Shown: positions 18,038-27,314, numbered from the stretch's first letter. The stretch: DNA of 64,000 bases from Desulfobulbaceae bacterium UBA2273 (GCA_002347095.1 DDWZ01000022.1:62001-126000), one strand, 5' to 3'. The notes: generated from the letters alone by a model not told the origin. Numbers and translations: made by a program.

Positions 18038-18576
18038 GCTTTTGCTTTGTGCACCCAGGCTTGCATCCGGGTCAGTTCCTGCGCCCAGCCGGAGCCGATG
18101 CGCAGATCGAGGAACATCCGGAACAACTGATCCACGGTGCGCACCACCATCTCGTGCAGGCTGACATGCTCAAGCAGCCTGCCTTCCACCGCCTCGGGGT
18201 CGTTGCCCTCTTCGGCCGAGCCCATGGTCTTGGGCGGCTTCACGTTGCGAAACTCCATGAGGGTGGCCTTAAAAGAAAGGTTCCACTCATACTCCCCCCT
18301 GGTCAGCAGCATCCGGGCCTGCTCCAGCTTCTTGCCCATGGCCAGGCCGGTGCGCGCCTCCTGGAGCTCGGTCATCAGCCCCCGGCAGATCAGCTTTTCG
18401 CGGTTCTCGCCTTCGCCGTACTCAAGCATCATGTGCTTTTCAAAAACGAGCTGGATATCCTCCCCAGCCTCGGGGAGAAAGATGGTGCCTCCCCGCTCCT
18501 CGCTCTTGAACCAGAGCCAGGTGAGAAATTCCTGGCCTACAAATCGTTTTTCGTCAATAAGATCAACTAAATCCAT
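18034..18576 (-). CDS. conserved protein encoded with the RdgC-like gene
   Basis: A 180-residue, charged, soluble protein beginning MDLVDLIDEKRFVGQEFLTWLWF. I do not recognise a catalytic motif. It directly follows, 19 bp downstream, the RdgC-like gene and is probably co-transcribed; RdgC-like proteins in other bacteria are about 300 residues while the neighbour is only 201, so this may supply a partner or separated C-terminal part. Its stop codon lies in a palindromic repeat. It could equally be an unrelated conserved protein. Confidence 0.6.
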   Translation of the reverse strand: MDLVDLIDEKRFVGQEFLTWLWFKSEERGGTIFLPEAGEDIQLVFEKHMMLEYGEGENREKLICRGLMTELQEARTGLAMGKKLEQARMLLTRGEYEWNLSFKATLMEFRNVKPPKTMGSAEEGNDPEAVEGRLLEHVSLHEMVVRTVDQLFRMFLDLRIGSGWAQELTRMQAWVHKAKA

Positions 18577-18595
18577 GCGTTCAGGCCTCTGAAAT

Positions 18596-19201
18596 TCAAA
18601 TGAAGATTGCGGGGGTGATGTCGGCCAGAGCCTCGCGGCTCGGAGCGTCGAGCAGGTGCTCGGCGGTGAGATACGGCACCTGCAGCATCAGGCTGAGGTC
18701 AAAGGTCTCCTTAAAGAACTCCTCCAGCAGCTCCTGGGCCTTCTGGCTGGTGGAAAAAAACAGCACCGTGCCCTCGGCCAGGTTCCAGCAGAGATCATAG
18801 ACCGCCGGAGTCGGCGCCGCCTTTTTCATCAGCATCAGCTTGACGCTCTCCTTGATCTCCACCCTATGCGCCCGGGCCAGCTTGGGAATCTGCCGCGCTT
18901 TCTTGAGCCGCTCTTCTTCCTTGAGGCAGAACTTATTGAGCACTTTGGGCGAGACCCGGCGCTCGTCCATGCGCAGGGAGAGTACGACATGATCCGCCGC
19001 CGCGTACGAGGCATAGGCAAACTCGCTGTCAAACATATTGAGCACGGAAACCCAGCCCACGGAGCGCTCTTCGTAGCTCTCGTCGATATCCCGGAAGGAA
19101 TGGCGGGCTATCCGCTCGGCAGCGAACTCCCAGAAATTCGCGGGCAGCTCACCTTCCACCGCATAACGGACAAAACTTGCCGATCTGGCCAACAATCCCA
19201 T
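18596..19201 (-). CDS. short RdgC-like recombination-associated protein
   Basis: The 201-residue product resembles the N-terminal part of RdgC: MGLLARSASFVRYAVEGELP, RHSFRDIDESYEERSVGWVS and a later KEEERLKKARQIPKLAR segment. RdgC is a ring-shaped DNA-binding protein that restrains RecA. E. coli RdgC is about 300 residues, so this is a shortened form, with a second gene immediately downstream. The gap to the tRNA-Lys gene (19202-19469) contains the promoter for that tRNA and otherwise nothing I can identify. Confidence 0.65.
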   Translation of the reverse strand: MGLLARSASFVRYAVEGELPANFWEFAAERIARHSFRDIDESYEERSVGWVSVLNMFDSEFAYASYAAADHVVLSLRMDERRVSPKVLNKFCLKEEERLKKARQIPKLARAHRVEIKESVKLMLMKKAAPTPAVYDLCWNLAEGTVLFFSTSQKAQELLEEFFKETFDLSLMLQVPYLTAEHLLDAPSREALADITPAIFI

Positions 19202-19422
19202 ACCGCACCCAAAAGTAGATAGTCAGAAAAAAAGTCCTGCCTGGCGCAGAAACTCCGGAACAAATCAGAAGATATAGCAGACCCGGCCGACGGTCACAAG
19301 CTATTTAAGCGGAGCCTCTCCCTCCGGAAAACCCTAATAATTACACAAGCTCAGTCCGTTATCCAACAGACCGGCAAGGATGAATCCTAGGCAAAAAAAA
19401 GGGAAAAGAAGAAAGCAAAGAC

Positions 19423-19451
19423 TTGACACGGAAAACCGACTGTTGTAAAAG
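19423..19451 (+). promoter_or_regulatory. sigma-70 promoter of the tRNA-Lys/tRNA-Glu unit
   Basis: TTGACA (19423-19428), a 17-bp spacer and TAAAAG (19446-19451) lie 19 bp before the mature tRNA-Lys 5' end. Confidence 0.65.
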
Positions 19452-19469
19452 TGCCTTTTCCTACAGGGT

Positions 19470-19545
19470 GGGTCGTTAACTCAGCCGGTAGAGTATCTGC
19501 CTTTTAAGCAGAGAGTCGCGCGTTCGAATCGCGCACGACCCACCA
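19470..19545 (+). tRNA. tRNA-Lys(TTT)
   Basis: Acceptor GGGTCGT/ACGACCC, D arm with AGCCGGTAGAG, anticodon loop CTTTTAA carrying TTT, T loop CGTTCGAATCG and an encoded ACCA end. Confidence 0.96.
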
Positions 19546-19563
19546 TTTACTGTAAGGATATTA

Positions 19564-19641
19564 GTCCCCATCGTCTAGCCCGGTCCAGGACACCGGCCTT
19601 TCACGCCGGCGACACGAGTTCAAATCTCGTTGGGGACGCCA
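19564..19641 (+). tRNA. tRNA-Glu(TTC)
   Basis: Acceptor GTCCCCA/TGGGGAC, anticodon stem CCGGC/GCCGG with loop CTTTCAC carrying TTC, T loop AGTTCAAATCT and encoded GCCA. It is 18 bp after tRNA-Lys and shares its transcript. Confidence 0.96.
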
Positions 19642-19650
19642 GCTTTTTCT

Positions 19651-19689
19651 AAAGGGAATCAACTGCTTTCAGTTGGTTCCCTTTTTTTA
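19651..19689 (+). terminator. rho-independent terminator after tRNA-Glu
   Basis: AAGGGAATCAACTG, a short loop, CAGTTGGTTCCCTT and a T run. Arms pair over 13-14 positions with one wobble. Confidence 0.85.
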
Positions 19690-19828
19690 TTTGGCTCCAT
19701 CACCGGTATCCCGGCCAGGAAATCATAGCTACTCCTTGTGCCGGATCTCACCACATAACATGTGGTACGCCAAATTCTCCAGCAGCCAAGAATAACACTT
19801 GGCATTATTTTAATTTTATCATAAAATC

Positions 19829-19850
19829 TATAATAACAAGCACGGTTATT
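19829..19850 (+). promoter_or_regulatory. candidate -10 and operator upstream of fic
   Basis: TATAAT at 19829-19834 lies in an AT-rich stretch with no clear -35. Overlapping it, AATAAC (19832-19837) and GTTATT (19845-19850) form an inverted repeat. This fits an autoregulated promoter, but both signals are short. Confidence 0.35.
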
Positions 19851-19875
19851 TTAATTCCACGATGAGCCCGCGCCA

Positions 19876-21000
19876 ATGAGAACCTTCCAGTCTGGCCACT
19901 ATGTGCAACAAGACCATTACCGGAGTTTTCAGCCCAATCCAATCAACCGCGCCTGGGTGCTGGACAACATGGCGTTGATCCAGCTACTTGGGCAGGCGGA
20001 TCGGGAACTGGGCAGGCTGGACATGTATTCGGACTACATCCCCAATATCGATCTGTTCATCCGGATGCATGTCCTGAAAGAAGCCACCCAATCGAGCAAA
20101 ATTGAAGGCACACAAACGAACATGGAGGATGCGCTTCTCGAAAGGGAAGATGTTGCCCTGGACAAAAGAGACGACTGGGAAGAGGTGCAAAACTATGTGG
20201 CGGCAATGAACCAGGCGGTTGCGCGATTAAAAAAATTGCCTTTTTCCGCCCGGCTGATGCGTGAAACCCATAAAACCCTGTTGCAAGGGGTGCGCGGCAA
20301 ACACAAGCAGCCGGGCGCATTCAGACACAGCCAGAACTGGATTGGCGGGGCAACCATCAACGATGCGGTTTTTGTCCCGCCCGTTCATACCACTATCGCC
20401 GAGCTGATGGGCGATATTGAGCTGTTTGCCCACAACGACACCCAGTATTTCCCGGAGCTATTGAAAATCGCCTTGGTGCATTACCAGTTTGAAACTATCC
20501 ATCCTTTTTTGGACGGTAACGGCCGGGTGGGACGGCTGCTGATTACCTTGTATCTGGTCAACAAAGGGATATTGAAACAGCCGGTGTTGTACCTGTCGGA
20601 CTTCTTTGAGCGCAACCGCGCGCATTATTACGATAACTTAATGCGGGTGAGAGAAAAAAACGATCTGCTGCAATGGTTCAAGTTTTTCCTGGTGGGCGTC
20701 ATAGAAACGGCAAAAAGCAGCATTGCGACTTTTGACAACATCCTCAAACTGCAAAAGCAGGTGGATGGCCAGATACAGACGTTGGGCAGCAGAACAGCCA
20801 ATGCCCAAAAGGTTCTTCGTTACCTATATCAACATCCCATGATTGATGCTGCCAAAACAGGCAAGGTGGCGGAAATATCTCCGGCCTCCGCGTACAAGCT
20901 GGTTGCCGATTTGGAGCAGTTCGGGATACTGAAGGAAATCACGGGCGGCAAGCGTGGGAAAATGTATCTGTTTGACGCCTACTTGCAGTTGTTCAGGTAA
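19876..21000 (+). CDS. Fic-domain protein (predicted AMP transferase) with winged-helix tail
   Basis: The 374-residue product has the Fic active-site loop HPFLDGNGRVGR at 209-220, with His209 the catalytic base. An N-terminal inhibitory motif S-x-x-x-E-G (SSKIEG, 73-78) marks the class II, self-inhibited group. The C-terminal about 80 residues look like a winged helix. Such proteins usually transfer AMP from ATP to a hydroxyl side chain of a target. The upstream DNA is strikingly AT-rich and the gene sits behind tRNA genes, both suggesting acquisition. No ribosome binding site stands out. The target is unknown. Confidence 0.88.
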   Translation: MRTFQSGHYVQQDHYRSFQPNPINRAWVLDNMALIQLLGQADRELGRLDMYSDYIPNIDLFIRMHVLKEATQSSKIEGTQTNMEDALLEREDVALDKRDDWEEVQNYVAAMNQAVARLKKLPFSARLMRETHKTLLQGVRGKHKQPGAFRHSQNWIGGATINDAVFVPPVHTTIAELMGDIELFAHNDTQYFPELLKIALVHYQFETIHPFLDGNGRVGRLLITLYLVNKGILKQPVLYLSDFFERNRAHYYDNLMRVREKNDLLQWFKFFLVGVIETAKSSIATFDNILKLQKQVDGQIQTLGSRTANAQKVLRYLYQHPMIDAAKTGKVAEISPASAYKLVADLEQFGILKEITGGKRGKMYLFDAYLQLFR

Positions 21001-21056
21001 GAATAAACTGCGTGGCGTTCACCCGATCACCGTTTTTTTTGTATCATGACAGCACC

Positions 21057-21584
21057 ATGACCTGCATCCACGACTACCACCAGCTTATTGCCGACCTCGA
21101 CGCGGAGATCGCCCGCATCGCACAGTTCCATGCCGCGGCCATTTCCTGCGGGCCAGGCTGCGCCTCCTGCTGCCGTCCCTTCAGTGTGCTGCCCATTGAG
21201 GCGGCCTGCGTGCGGGAAGCCATTGCCTCACTGGATAGAGCCAGCCGGGAGCAACTTGACCGCACCCTTGCGAAAGGCGATGCGTGCTGTCCCCTGCTTA
21301 TTGATGATCTCTGCGCTATCTACGCGGCCCGCCCTGTCATCTGCCGGACCCAGGGGCTGCCCCTGGCCTATGTAGATGAAGAGCGCCAGGCCATCGAGGT
21401 TTCGGCCTGCGGCCTAAATTTTCCGGACGACCATGTCTTTGCCCCGGAAGACCTCCTGTTCTTGGACCCGTTCAACGTCCGCCTTGCCGCACTCAATCAG
21501 GCCTGGTGTAGCAAGCAGAATCTGGACCCGACCACACGCATCCCCCTGCGGGAGCTTGCCAGCTCCACCCCGCCTGGGGCGTGA
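21057..21584 (+). CDS. YkgJ-family cysteine-cluster protein
   Basis: About 175 residues from the ATG at 21057 (MTCIHDYHQLIADLDAEI); a longer GTG start at 21012 is possible. The cysteine pattern CGPGCASCC, later CPLLIDDLCAIYAARPVICR, matches the YkgJ/Fe-S or zinc cluster family (CxxxCxxCC, then C-x-Y-x-x-RPxxCR). The family is thought to bind Zn or an FeS cluster; function unknown. It converges with the response-regulator gene 3 bp away. Confidence 0.85.
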   Translation: MTCIHDYHQLIADLDAEIARIAQFHAAAISCGPGCASCCRPFSVLPIEAACVREAIASLDRASREQLDRTLAKGDACCPLLIDDLCAIYAARPVICRTQGLPLAYVDEERQAIEVSACGLNFPDDHVFAPEDLLFLDPFNVRLAALNQAWCSKQNLDPTTRIPLRELASSTPPGA

Positions 21585-21587
21585 ATC

Positions 21588-21968
21588 TTACTGCTCCGGC
21601 AGATCCTCCCCCCCCAACAGGGCCTCGGCCACCCGTTCTTCCAGCCGATCCTTGTCGATGGGCTTGGCGCAATAGGCCACCGCTCCAAGGGCAAACGCCT
21701 GTCGGGCTATATCGACATCGGGCAGCCCGGTCAGCATGATGGCCGGCAAATGCGGCAGCAACTTCTGCATCTCGGAGAGTACGGCTAGGCCGTCCATCTT
21801 GCGCAGGTTCATGTCGAGGATTGCCAGGTCCACCTGATTTTTTTCCGTAAACCGGAGGGCCTCGTCCTCATCGTGGAACACATGCACCACATGCCCCTTC
21901 CTCTGCAGAATCCTCCGGATCAGAATCCCCGCGTCCAACACATCGTCCAAGACCAGAATCTGCGCCAT
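21588..21968 (-). CDS. single-domain response regulator
   Basis: The 126-residue product is only a CheY-like receiver: acidic pair after VLDDVLDA, phosphoacceptor Asp in [13 protein letters not shown], Thr in MLTGLPD and Lys in CAKPID. It lies 4 bp downstream of the histidine-kinase gene and is clearly co-transcribed. It is a paralogue of the receiver at 27831-28190; both share [10 protein letters not shown]-x-VDLAILD and KPxDK. With no output domain it probably relays phosphate or binds a partner. Confidence 0.92.
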   Translation of the reverse strand: MAQILVLDDVLDAGILIRRILQRKGHVVHVFHDEDEALRFTEKNQVDLAILDMNLRKMDGLAVLSEMQKLLPHLPAIMLTGLPDVDIARQAFALGAVAYCAKPIDKDRLEERVAEALLGGEDLPEQ

Positions 21969-21972
21969 CCCC

Positions 21973-23550
21973 CTATTGCTCCTCTTCCTGACCTGCGGCA
22001 ATAACCGGCAGGAAAAGATGAAAGGTCGTATGCATGTCCAGGGCGACAAGCTCCGGCTCCACCGGCGGGGATTTGACCTCGATCCTGCCGTTGTGGTCTT
22101 GGATGATGCCGAAGGAAACGGACAATCCGAGTCCGGTGCCCTTGCCGACCCCCTTGGTGGTGTAAAAGGGGTCGAAGATGCGGCCCATTTGCTCCGGGGG
22201 AATGCCGGACCCGGAATCGCCGATGATGATTTCGATCTGCCCGCTCTCCTCATGCCAGCGGCTCCACACCCCGATAATCCCTTCGCTGCCGATGGCATGG
22301 TGGGCGTTGGTCAAAAGGTTGACAAAAACCTGGCGCATCCGCTCGTTGTCAAAGCAGGTGCTGGGCAGGTTCTCGGCCAGGCAGCGATGGATGAAGATAT
22401 GGTCCATGTTCAGGGTGTGGTTGACAATGGCCAGCACCTCTTCCAGGCACTGGTTGAGATCGCCGCACAATCTATTATGCTCCTGGGTCTGCCGCGAGAA
22501 ATTGAGCAGATCGGCAACGATGCGCCGGCAGATCTTCGCCTGTTTCTCGATGATCCCCAGGGTTTCATGCACCTCGCTTTGTTCCGGAAAATCCTCCTCC
22601 AGCAACTGGGCATATCCAAGGATGATGCCCAGCGGGGTATTGATTTCGTGGGCAACGCCGGCGGCGAGCTGGCCCACCGAGGTCATCTTTTCAGAGTGCA
22701 CCAACTGCTCCATCATCTTCTTGAAATGGGTGAGATCCTTGGCAATCCCTTGGTACCCCTGGGGCGCGCCATCCCGGTCCGTAATGGCCGAGGCGGTGAT
22801 CATCAGATACAACGGGCCGTCCTCCCTGCCGACAAACTCCGCCTCGAAATCCTTGACCTGGCCGTCCGAACCAAGCTGCGCGCGGTATTGGGCACATCGC
22901 TCCGGGTCGGAAAAAAACTCGGCCAGGGGCTGGCCGAGAACATCCAGCCTTTGGCCAACCCCGAGCAACTGCAAGCCGCTCTCGTTGATGTCGCAGATTT
23001 TGCCTTCCGCATCGCAAAAATAGATCATATCCTTGGAGCCTTCGAAGAAGCCGCGGAATTTCTCTTCGGACAACCGCAGGTCGCGGGTCTGTTCCTCCAC
23101 CTGCTGTTCCAGGGTCTGATTCAACCGGGACAGATCCGCATGCGCTACTTTAAGCCGTTCGTTGGCCAATTCCAGCGAGAGCGCATCGCCCTTGGCTCGT
23201 TCGATAAGCACCGCTGTATTGTGGTAGTGGAGGGTGAGGATGGCCACCCCGCAGAGCGCGATGGTGTTGAGCCCCCCGCTGTACGGATCAAGTTCGTTCC
23301 AGAGCTGCGGCATCCCGGCAAGCCTGAGAACATAGGGCAAAAGATGCCCCACGCCCCGGGAAAGCGAAAACACCACCATGACCAGGGAAAACCAGAAAAA
23401 ATACGCCCAGAGGATATTCTTGGGTTCAAGCTTTGTGAGACGCCGGGCATAGGAAAACGCAAAAAAGGCAAGAATGACCATCACGGCGGCGCCGAGATAA
23501 TCCACCAGATAGACGGGAAACAGGGGCAGGACAACGCTCTCTTCCATCAC
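21973..23550 (-). CDS. membrane histidine kinase with PAS domain
   Basis: The 525-residue product has three hydrophobic N-terminal helices (residues about 10-33, 47-78 and 90-108). A coiled coil (about 118-160), a PAS domain (about 163-285), HisKA with [19 protein letters not shown] and HATPase motifs ([33 protein letters not shown]) follow. No receiver is fused; the cognate one is encoded 4 bp downstream. It overlaps the upstream membrane-protein gene by 4 bp. The kinase probably reports membrane or redox state to the sulfur operon beginning at 26049, an inference from position. Confidence 0.92.
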   Translation of the reverse strand: MMEESVVLPLFPVYLVDYLGAAVMVILAFFAFSYARRLTKLEPKNILWAYFFWFSLVMVVFSLSRGVGHLLPYVLRLAGMPQLWNELDPYSGGLNTIALCGVAILTLHYHNTAVLIERAKGDALSLELANERLKVAHADLSRLNQTLEQQVEEQTRDLRLSEEKFRGFFEGSKDMIYFCDAEGKICDINESGLQLLGVGQRLDVLGQPLAEFFSDPERCAQYRAQLGSDGQVKDFEAEFVGREDGPLYLMITASAITDRDGAPQGYQGIAKDLTHFKKMMEQLVHSEKMTSVGQLAAGVAHEINTPLGIILGYAQLLEEDFPEQSEVHETLGIIEKQAKICRRIVADLLNFSRQTQEHNRLCGDLNQCLEEVLAIVNHTLNMDHIFIHRCLAENLPSTCFDNERMRQVFVNLLTNAHHAIGSEGIIGVWSRWHEESGQIEIIIGDSGSGIPPEQMGRIFDPFYTTKGVGKGTGLGLSVSFGIIQDHNGRIEVKSPPVEPELVALDMHTTFHLFLPVIAAGQEEEQ

Positions 23551-24023
23551 TCCCCCTGCCCGCTTGAGCCCTGTCGCCGTGCAGCAATGGTCTCGCAGAA
23601 GCCCCGCAAGGCGGTGGTGAAAAACCAGAGGGCCGGAACGCAGAGCAGATGATCAAAACGGCCCAGATAATAGACGCCGCTGAGCAGGGTGCGCGGCCCG
23701 GTAAAATAATCCTCCACCAGCCGGGCGCCGGAATCCCTGATATCGGCATACATCTGGTCGGCAAACCAGTGCACAAACAGATGGTCCATATCCCAGAGGA
23801 GGAAAAACAGCAGGGAGAGCTTGAGTGATCGCCAGGAATACCCGGTATCCGGCGGTTTGGTGTGCAAAACATAGAGGAAGAGCAGCAAGGCCACCCCAAG
23901 CAGGAGATGGGCCATCAAATGGACCACCGGGCCTTCCGCCACCCCGTGCCCCTGCACCGCCCAAGCCGGGCAGCCCCACACAAACGGGAGAACACAACCC
24001 AGCAGAACACCGTATTTCTTCAT
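23547..24023 (-). CDS. membrane protein of unknown function, first gene of kinase operon
   Basis: The 158-residue product starts at 24023 and has a signal-like first helix (to about PAWA). It carries several hydrophobic stretches: LMAHLLLGVALLLFLYVL, LKLSLLFFLLWDMDHLFVHW and a C-terminal one. His residues occur in WDMDHLFVHW and GRFDHLL. It overlaps the kinase start by 4 bp (ATGA), so it is likely part of the same sensory unit, perhaps a sensor partner. I do not recognise the family. Confidence 0.7.
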   Translation of the reverse strand: MKKYGVLLGCVLPFVWGCPAWAVQGHGVAEGPVVHLMAHLLLGVALLLFLYVLHTKPPDTGYSWRSLKLSLLFFLLWDMDHLFVHWFADQMYADIRDSGARLVEDYFTGPRTLLSGVYYLGRFDHLLCVPALWFFTTALRGFCETIAARRQGSSGQGE

Positions 24024-24209
24024 CCGTTCCCCCCGCAATCCGCGCCGGAAAAATTGTGCCTTTTCCAGAAATAGCAGGTTGCCTGCAGGGACGCAAGCCA
24101 TATCCGTGTTCGGATTCCCGCCAAGAAGATGTTGCTTGTTTTTCGGAAATGGTGCATCAATGGGGAGTTATTGGAAAAAATCCGCCAAACGCCCGCGCTT
24201 TCCGGAGAC

Positions 24210-25649
24210 ATGTCCGTGACCTCTGATCAGCCTCTTTCTCCCTGCCCCGACGCGGATTTTTCCGCCTCGGTTCTCCTTGTCGACGATGACCGCGACATGC
24301 TCTCCATGCTGGAACGGCTCATCCGCAAGAAATTCCGCTGCGAGGTGAAAACCGCGCCATCCGCGGAGGCTGCCTGGCAGATCATCGCGGACTGGCGGCC
24401 GGACATGGTGCTGACGGATGTCAAGATGCCGGGGATGGACGGGCTGGCGCTCCTTGCCAAGATCAAGGAAGCGTATCCGGTCATTGCCGTAATTATGATG
24501 ACCGGCCACGGCACGGTGGAGTCGGCCATCGCCGCCCTGAAAAACGGGGCCTACGACTTTATCCAGAAACCCTTTGACAACGAGCACCTGCTCCACACCC
24601 TGCGGCGCTGCCTGGAACGCCTCTGCCTGCTTGAAAATAACCGGCGGCTTCAGAGCCGGCTCGCCGAGCAGGAAGCCTGCCCCGGCTTCATCGGCACCTC
24701 TCCGGCGATCAAAGAGGTTTCCGGACTGATCAGCAGGCTTGCCGATACCGATGTCACCGTGCTGATCCGGGGAGAATCCGGCACGGGCAAGGAGCTGGCC
24801 GCCCGCGCCCTGCATGGGTTGAGCGGCCGGCATTCGCGCCCGATGGTCACGGTGAACTGCCCGGCCCTGCCGGAGCAGATCCTGGAAAGCGAACTCTTCG
24901 GCTATGCCAGGGGCGCCTTTTCCGGGGCGACCCACGACAAAAAAGGACTGTTTCTCGAAGCCAACACCTCCACCATTCTGCTGGACGAAATCGGCGACCT
25001 CCCCATTGCCCTCCAGACCAAGCTGCTCCGGGTTCTCCAGGAAAAGGAGATCATGCCCCTGGGCCAGACCAAGACCATCCGGGTGGATGTCCGGGTGCTG
25101 GCCTCGACCAACCAGGATCTGGAGGAAAAAATCCGCCATGGCCTTTTCCGTGAGGATCTTTTCTACCGTCTCAACGTGGTGACTATCACCATGCCGCCCC
25201 TCAGAAACAGGCAGGAAGACATCCCTCCCCTTGCCCAGCATTTCCTCGCGACCTTTGGAGAGGAATACGACCGGCCGTCCCTTGTCTTTGCGCCGGACGC
25301 ACTCCCCGCCCTGGTGAAACGATCCTGGAAAGGCAATGTTCGCGAACTCCAGAATGTTGTTAAACGGGCGGTGCTGCTTGCCGATGACACCCCCATCTCC
25401 GCCCGATCCCTTACGGAACCCGGGGTGGAGATTCCCTCTCCCCAGGGACTGCCAGAAAACCTGCACGGCTTGCCCTACAATCTCGCCAAACAGCGCTTGG
25501 TGGAGGATTTCTCCGCCGCTTACCTGGCCGAGGCCCTGCAACAAAACAGCGGCAATGTCACGGCCGCTGCCCAGGCCAGCGGCATGAACCGCCAGGCCTT
25601 TCAAAAACTACTGCACCGCTTTGGCCTCGCGGCCAAAGCCTTCCGATAA
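24210..25649 (+). CDS. sigma-54-dependent NtrC-family response regulator
   Basis: The first plausible start near the receiver is ATG at 24210; an in-frame ATG at 24129 is the longer option. The roughly 479-residue product has a receiver (LVDDDRDML, LTDVKMPGMDG, MTGHGT, QKPFD) and an AAA+ domain with Walker A GESGTGKE. It also has the sigma-54 contact loop GAFSGA (normally GAFTGA), LLDEIGDLP and a C-terminal Fis-type HTH (NSGNVTAAAQASGMNRQAFQ). It is divergent from the kinase operon, and a sigma-54 promoter lies 190 bp after its stop, so it is the likely activator of the operon beginning at 26049. Confidence 0.94.
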   Translation: MSVTSDQPLSPCPDADFSASVLLVDDDRDMLSMLERLIRKKFRCEVKTAPSAEAAWQIIADWRPDMVLTDVKMPGMDGLALLAKIKEAYPVIAVIMMTGHGTVESAIAALKNGAYDFIQKPFDNEHLLHTLRRCLERLCLLENNRRLQSRLAEQEACPGFIGTSPAIKEVSGLISRLADTDVTVLIRGESGTGKELAARALHGLSGRHSRPMVTVNCPALPEQILESELFGYARGAFSGATHDKKGLFLEANTSTILLDEIGDLPIALQTKLLRVLQEKEIMPLGQTKTIRVDVRVLASTNQDLEEKIRHGLFREDLFYRLNVVTITMPPLRNRQEDIPPLAQHFLATFGEEYDRPSLVFAPDALPALVKRSWKGNVRELQNVVKRAVLLADDTPISARSLTEPGVEIPSPQGLPENLHGLPYNLAKQRLVEDFSAAYLAEALQQNSGNVTAAAQASGMNRQAFQKLLHRFGLAAKAFR

Positions 25650-25685
25650 CTCTCCAGCAATCCCCGCCATCCTCCGACAAAAAAT

Positions 25686-25728
25686 AAGTGCCGCAAAAAA
25701 TATGCGGTGCATATTTTTTGCGGCACTT
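25686..25728. promoter_or_regulatory. perfect 20-bp inverted repeat (terminator or activator site)
   Basis: AAGTGCCGCAAAAAATATGC, a 3-base loop GGT, then its exact complement. It lies 36 bp after the NtrC-like stop and about 105 bp before the -24/-12 promoter. It could terminate the regulator mRNA. Its position upstream of a sigma-54 promoter also fits an enhancer for a dimeric activator. The stem is long for either role. The remainder of 25650-26048 holds the promoter and a long leader without an obvious gene. Confidence 0.6.
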
Positions 25729-25834
25729 TCCAGCCCGTTTTCCAGCCATTTCCCGTCTTGACCCACCCGCCAAAAAACAGCAACATCCACGCATAATCAA
25801 AGAGATACCAAGAACAACCCGACTCTTTCCCGAA

Positions 25835-25851
25835 TTGGCACTGTTATTGCT
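25835..25851 (+). promoter_or_regulatory. sigma-54 (-24/-12) promoter
   Basis: TTGGCAC-TGTTA-TTGCT matches the consensus TGGCAC-N5-TTGC(A/T) exactly, with correct GG/GC spacing. It is about 200 bp upstream of the transporter gene at 26049, on its strand, and adjacent to a sigma-54 activator gene. Confidence 0.85.
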
Positions 25852-26048
25852 GTAGCATAATGAAGGGGAGAGATCTGCGACCCTCCTCGAAATCACCCAC
25901 TACGCATCAGGCGCGAACGTTTTGCCCAACAACCGTCCGCGCCTCTCAACCTGTGAACAAGACAAAGGAGGTGCAACGGCACAAGAGGGGGGACCTAGGG
26001 AACAAGCCGTCTTTTAAGACATTTTATCTCAGACAGGAGGTGGATGGT

Positions 26049-27293
26049 ATGAAAGTCAAGTTCAGTGTGTTGCCGTTACTCGCCCTGGTGATGATGGTTT
26101 TGCCCATCATCCCGCAGGCACAGGCCCAGGAAACGGCCTCTGCCCCAACCATAACGCTCGATAAGACTTCGCTTGCCAACGGCGGCGAGATCACCGTCAG
26201 CGGCCAGGCACCGGCTGGCGCCCAGGTGTATGTCGAGGTCTATGCCGCGGATAAAAAGGTGCGGGCCAACCGCTTCGACGGCAAGAAGGACCCAAAGACC
26301 GGCAAGATTCCCTACAAGTTTTACCTGACCCATGAGATGCCCGCCTTCTACAAAATTTTCGTGCCCAAGGACATGCAGCCGGAACTGGACAAGGCCAAGG
26401 CTGCGGGCGGGGGCTGGAAGTATTCCGAGGTGCTGAAGAAAACCGGCGCCAACGCCGCATACAGCGAACCAGCCAAGATCAAAGTCGACAGCTATCAGGC
26501 CACCATCATGGCCAGCATCCTCGGTTCCCGAGGCACTCTGCTGGACCCCATGGACGAAAAGGCGACCAAAAGCGAATCCATGAAGCTGGTGAAAGGCCGT
26601 TTCCGCTCAGTTAACAACCTGTTGGGAGCCAGTGTCGAGACCACGCCCGAGGGCGCTTACACTGCCAAAATGAAGCTGCGCAAGGGGCTGGCCCCAGGCA
26701 AATATAACGTCATCGTCACCGCTGTCACCGCGCGGACCATGGACGGTGACAAGGAAACGGTCAAGAAGGTCAAAAGCGAGGTGGCGAGCTTCGAGAACAA
26801 ACAAACATTCCCCACCGTCTACCTCGGCAACGCAGGCACCAGCATCAACCTCCTCTGGCCCTTCCTCCTGACCCTGGTCATCTCGATCTTCGGCGTGCTC
26901 ATGGGCGCGGGCGGCGGCTTCATCCTCAACCCCATCCTGGTCTCCATTTTTCCGGCCCTGCCCCACACCATCGTGGCAGGCACAGTAATGCCCACCGTGC
27001 TCTTTTCCCAGGGTTCCGGCATTTACAACTACTCAAAGATCAAGTTCATCAACTGGAAGCTCGGCATCGGCGTCGGTTGCGCCATGCTGGTGGGCGGATT
27101 CATCGGCCCCAAACTCACCGAATTGATCACCCTGGACCAGTTCAAGTTTGCCTTTGGCTGGATCCTGTTGGTCTTGGCCGGCCTGATGTTCTGGCAGACC
27201 ACCCCCGGCTATCTTGAGAAGAACAAGAAGGAGCAGGCCATCCTCAAGGAGTTCAAGAAGCGGGCGGAAGAAGCAGCCAAAGGCAACCAATAA
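26049..27293 (+). CDS. TauE/SafE-type transporter half with large periplasmic N-terminal domain
   Basis: Start at 26049 behind CAGGAGG. The 414-residue product has a signal peptide (to about QAQA, residue 27). A periplasmic beta-rich domain of about 220 residues follows (ITVSGQAPAGAQVYVEV, an Ig-like/carboxypeptidase-regulatory-like pattern). The membrane part has TauE/SafE features (LLWPFLLTLVISIFGVLMGAGGGFILNPIL, VAGTVMPTVLFSQG) with about four helices. The other half is the next gene. TauE/SafE carriers export sulfite, sulfonates or related anions. Splitting into two genes plus an ectodomain is unusual. Confidence 0.82.
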   Translation: MKVKFSVLPLLALVMMVLPIIPQAQAQETASAPTITLDKTSLANGGEITVSGQAPAGAQVYVEVYAADKKVRANRFDGKKDPKTGKIPYKFYLTHEMPAFYKIFVPKDMQPELDKAKAAGGGWKYSEVLKKTGANAAYSEPAKIKVDSYQATIMASILGSRGTLLDPMDEKATKSESMKLVKGRFRSVNNLLGASVETTPEGAYTAKMKLRKGLAPGKYNVIVTAVTARTMDGDKETVKKVKSEVASFENKQTFPTVYLGNAGTSINLLWPFLLTLVISIFGVLMGAGGGFILNPILVSIFPALPHTIVAGTVMPTVLFSQGSGIYNYSKIKFINWKLGIGVGCAMLVGGFIGPKLTELITLDQFKFAFGWILLVLAGLMFWQTTPGYLEKNKKEQAILKEFKKRAEEAAKGNQ

Positions 27294-27314
27294 TACCATC
27301 AGGAGGAATCCGTT

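Noticed and set aside
24030..24209. A second sigma-54 promoter before the kinase operon.
   Set aside because: The best match, AGGCAC-N5-TTCC on the minus strand, lacks the TGGCAC and TTGC cores.
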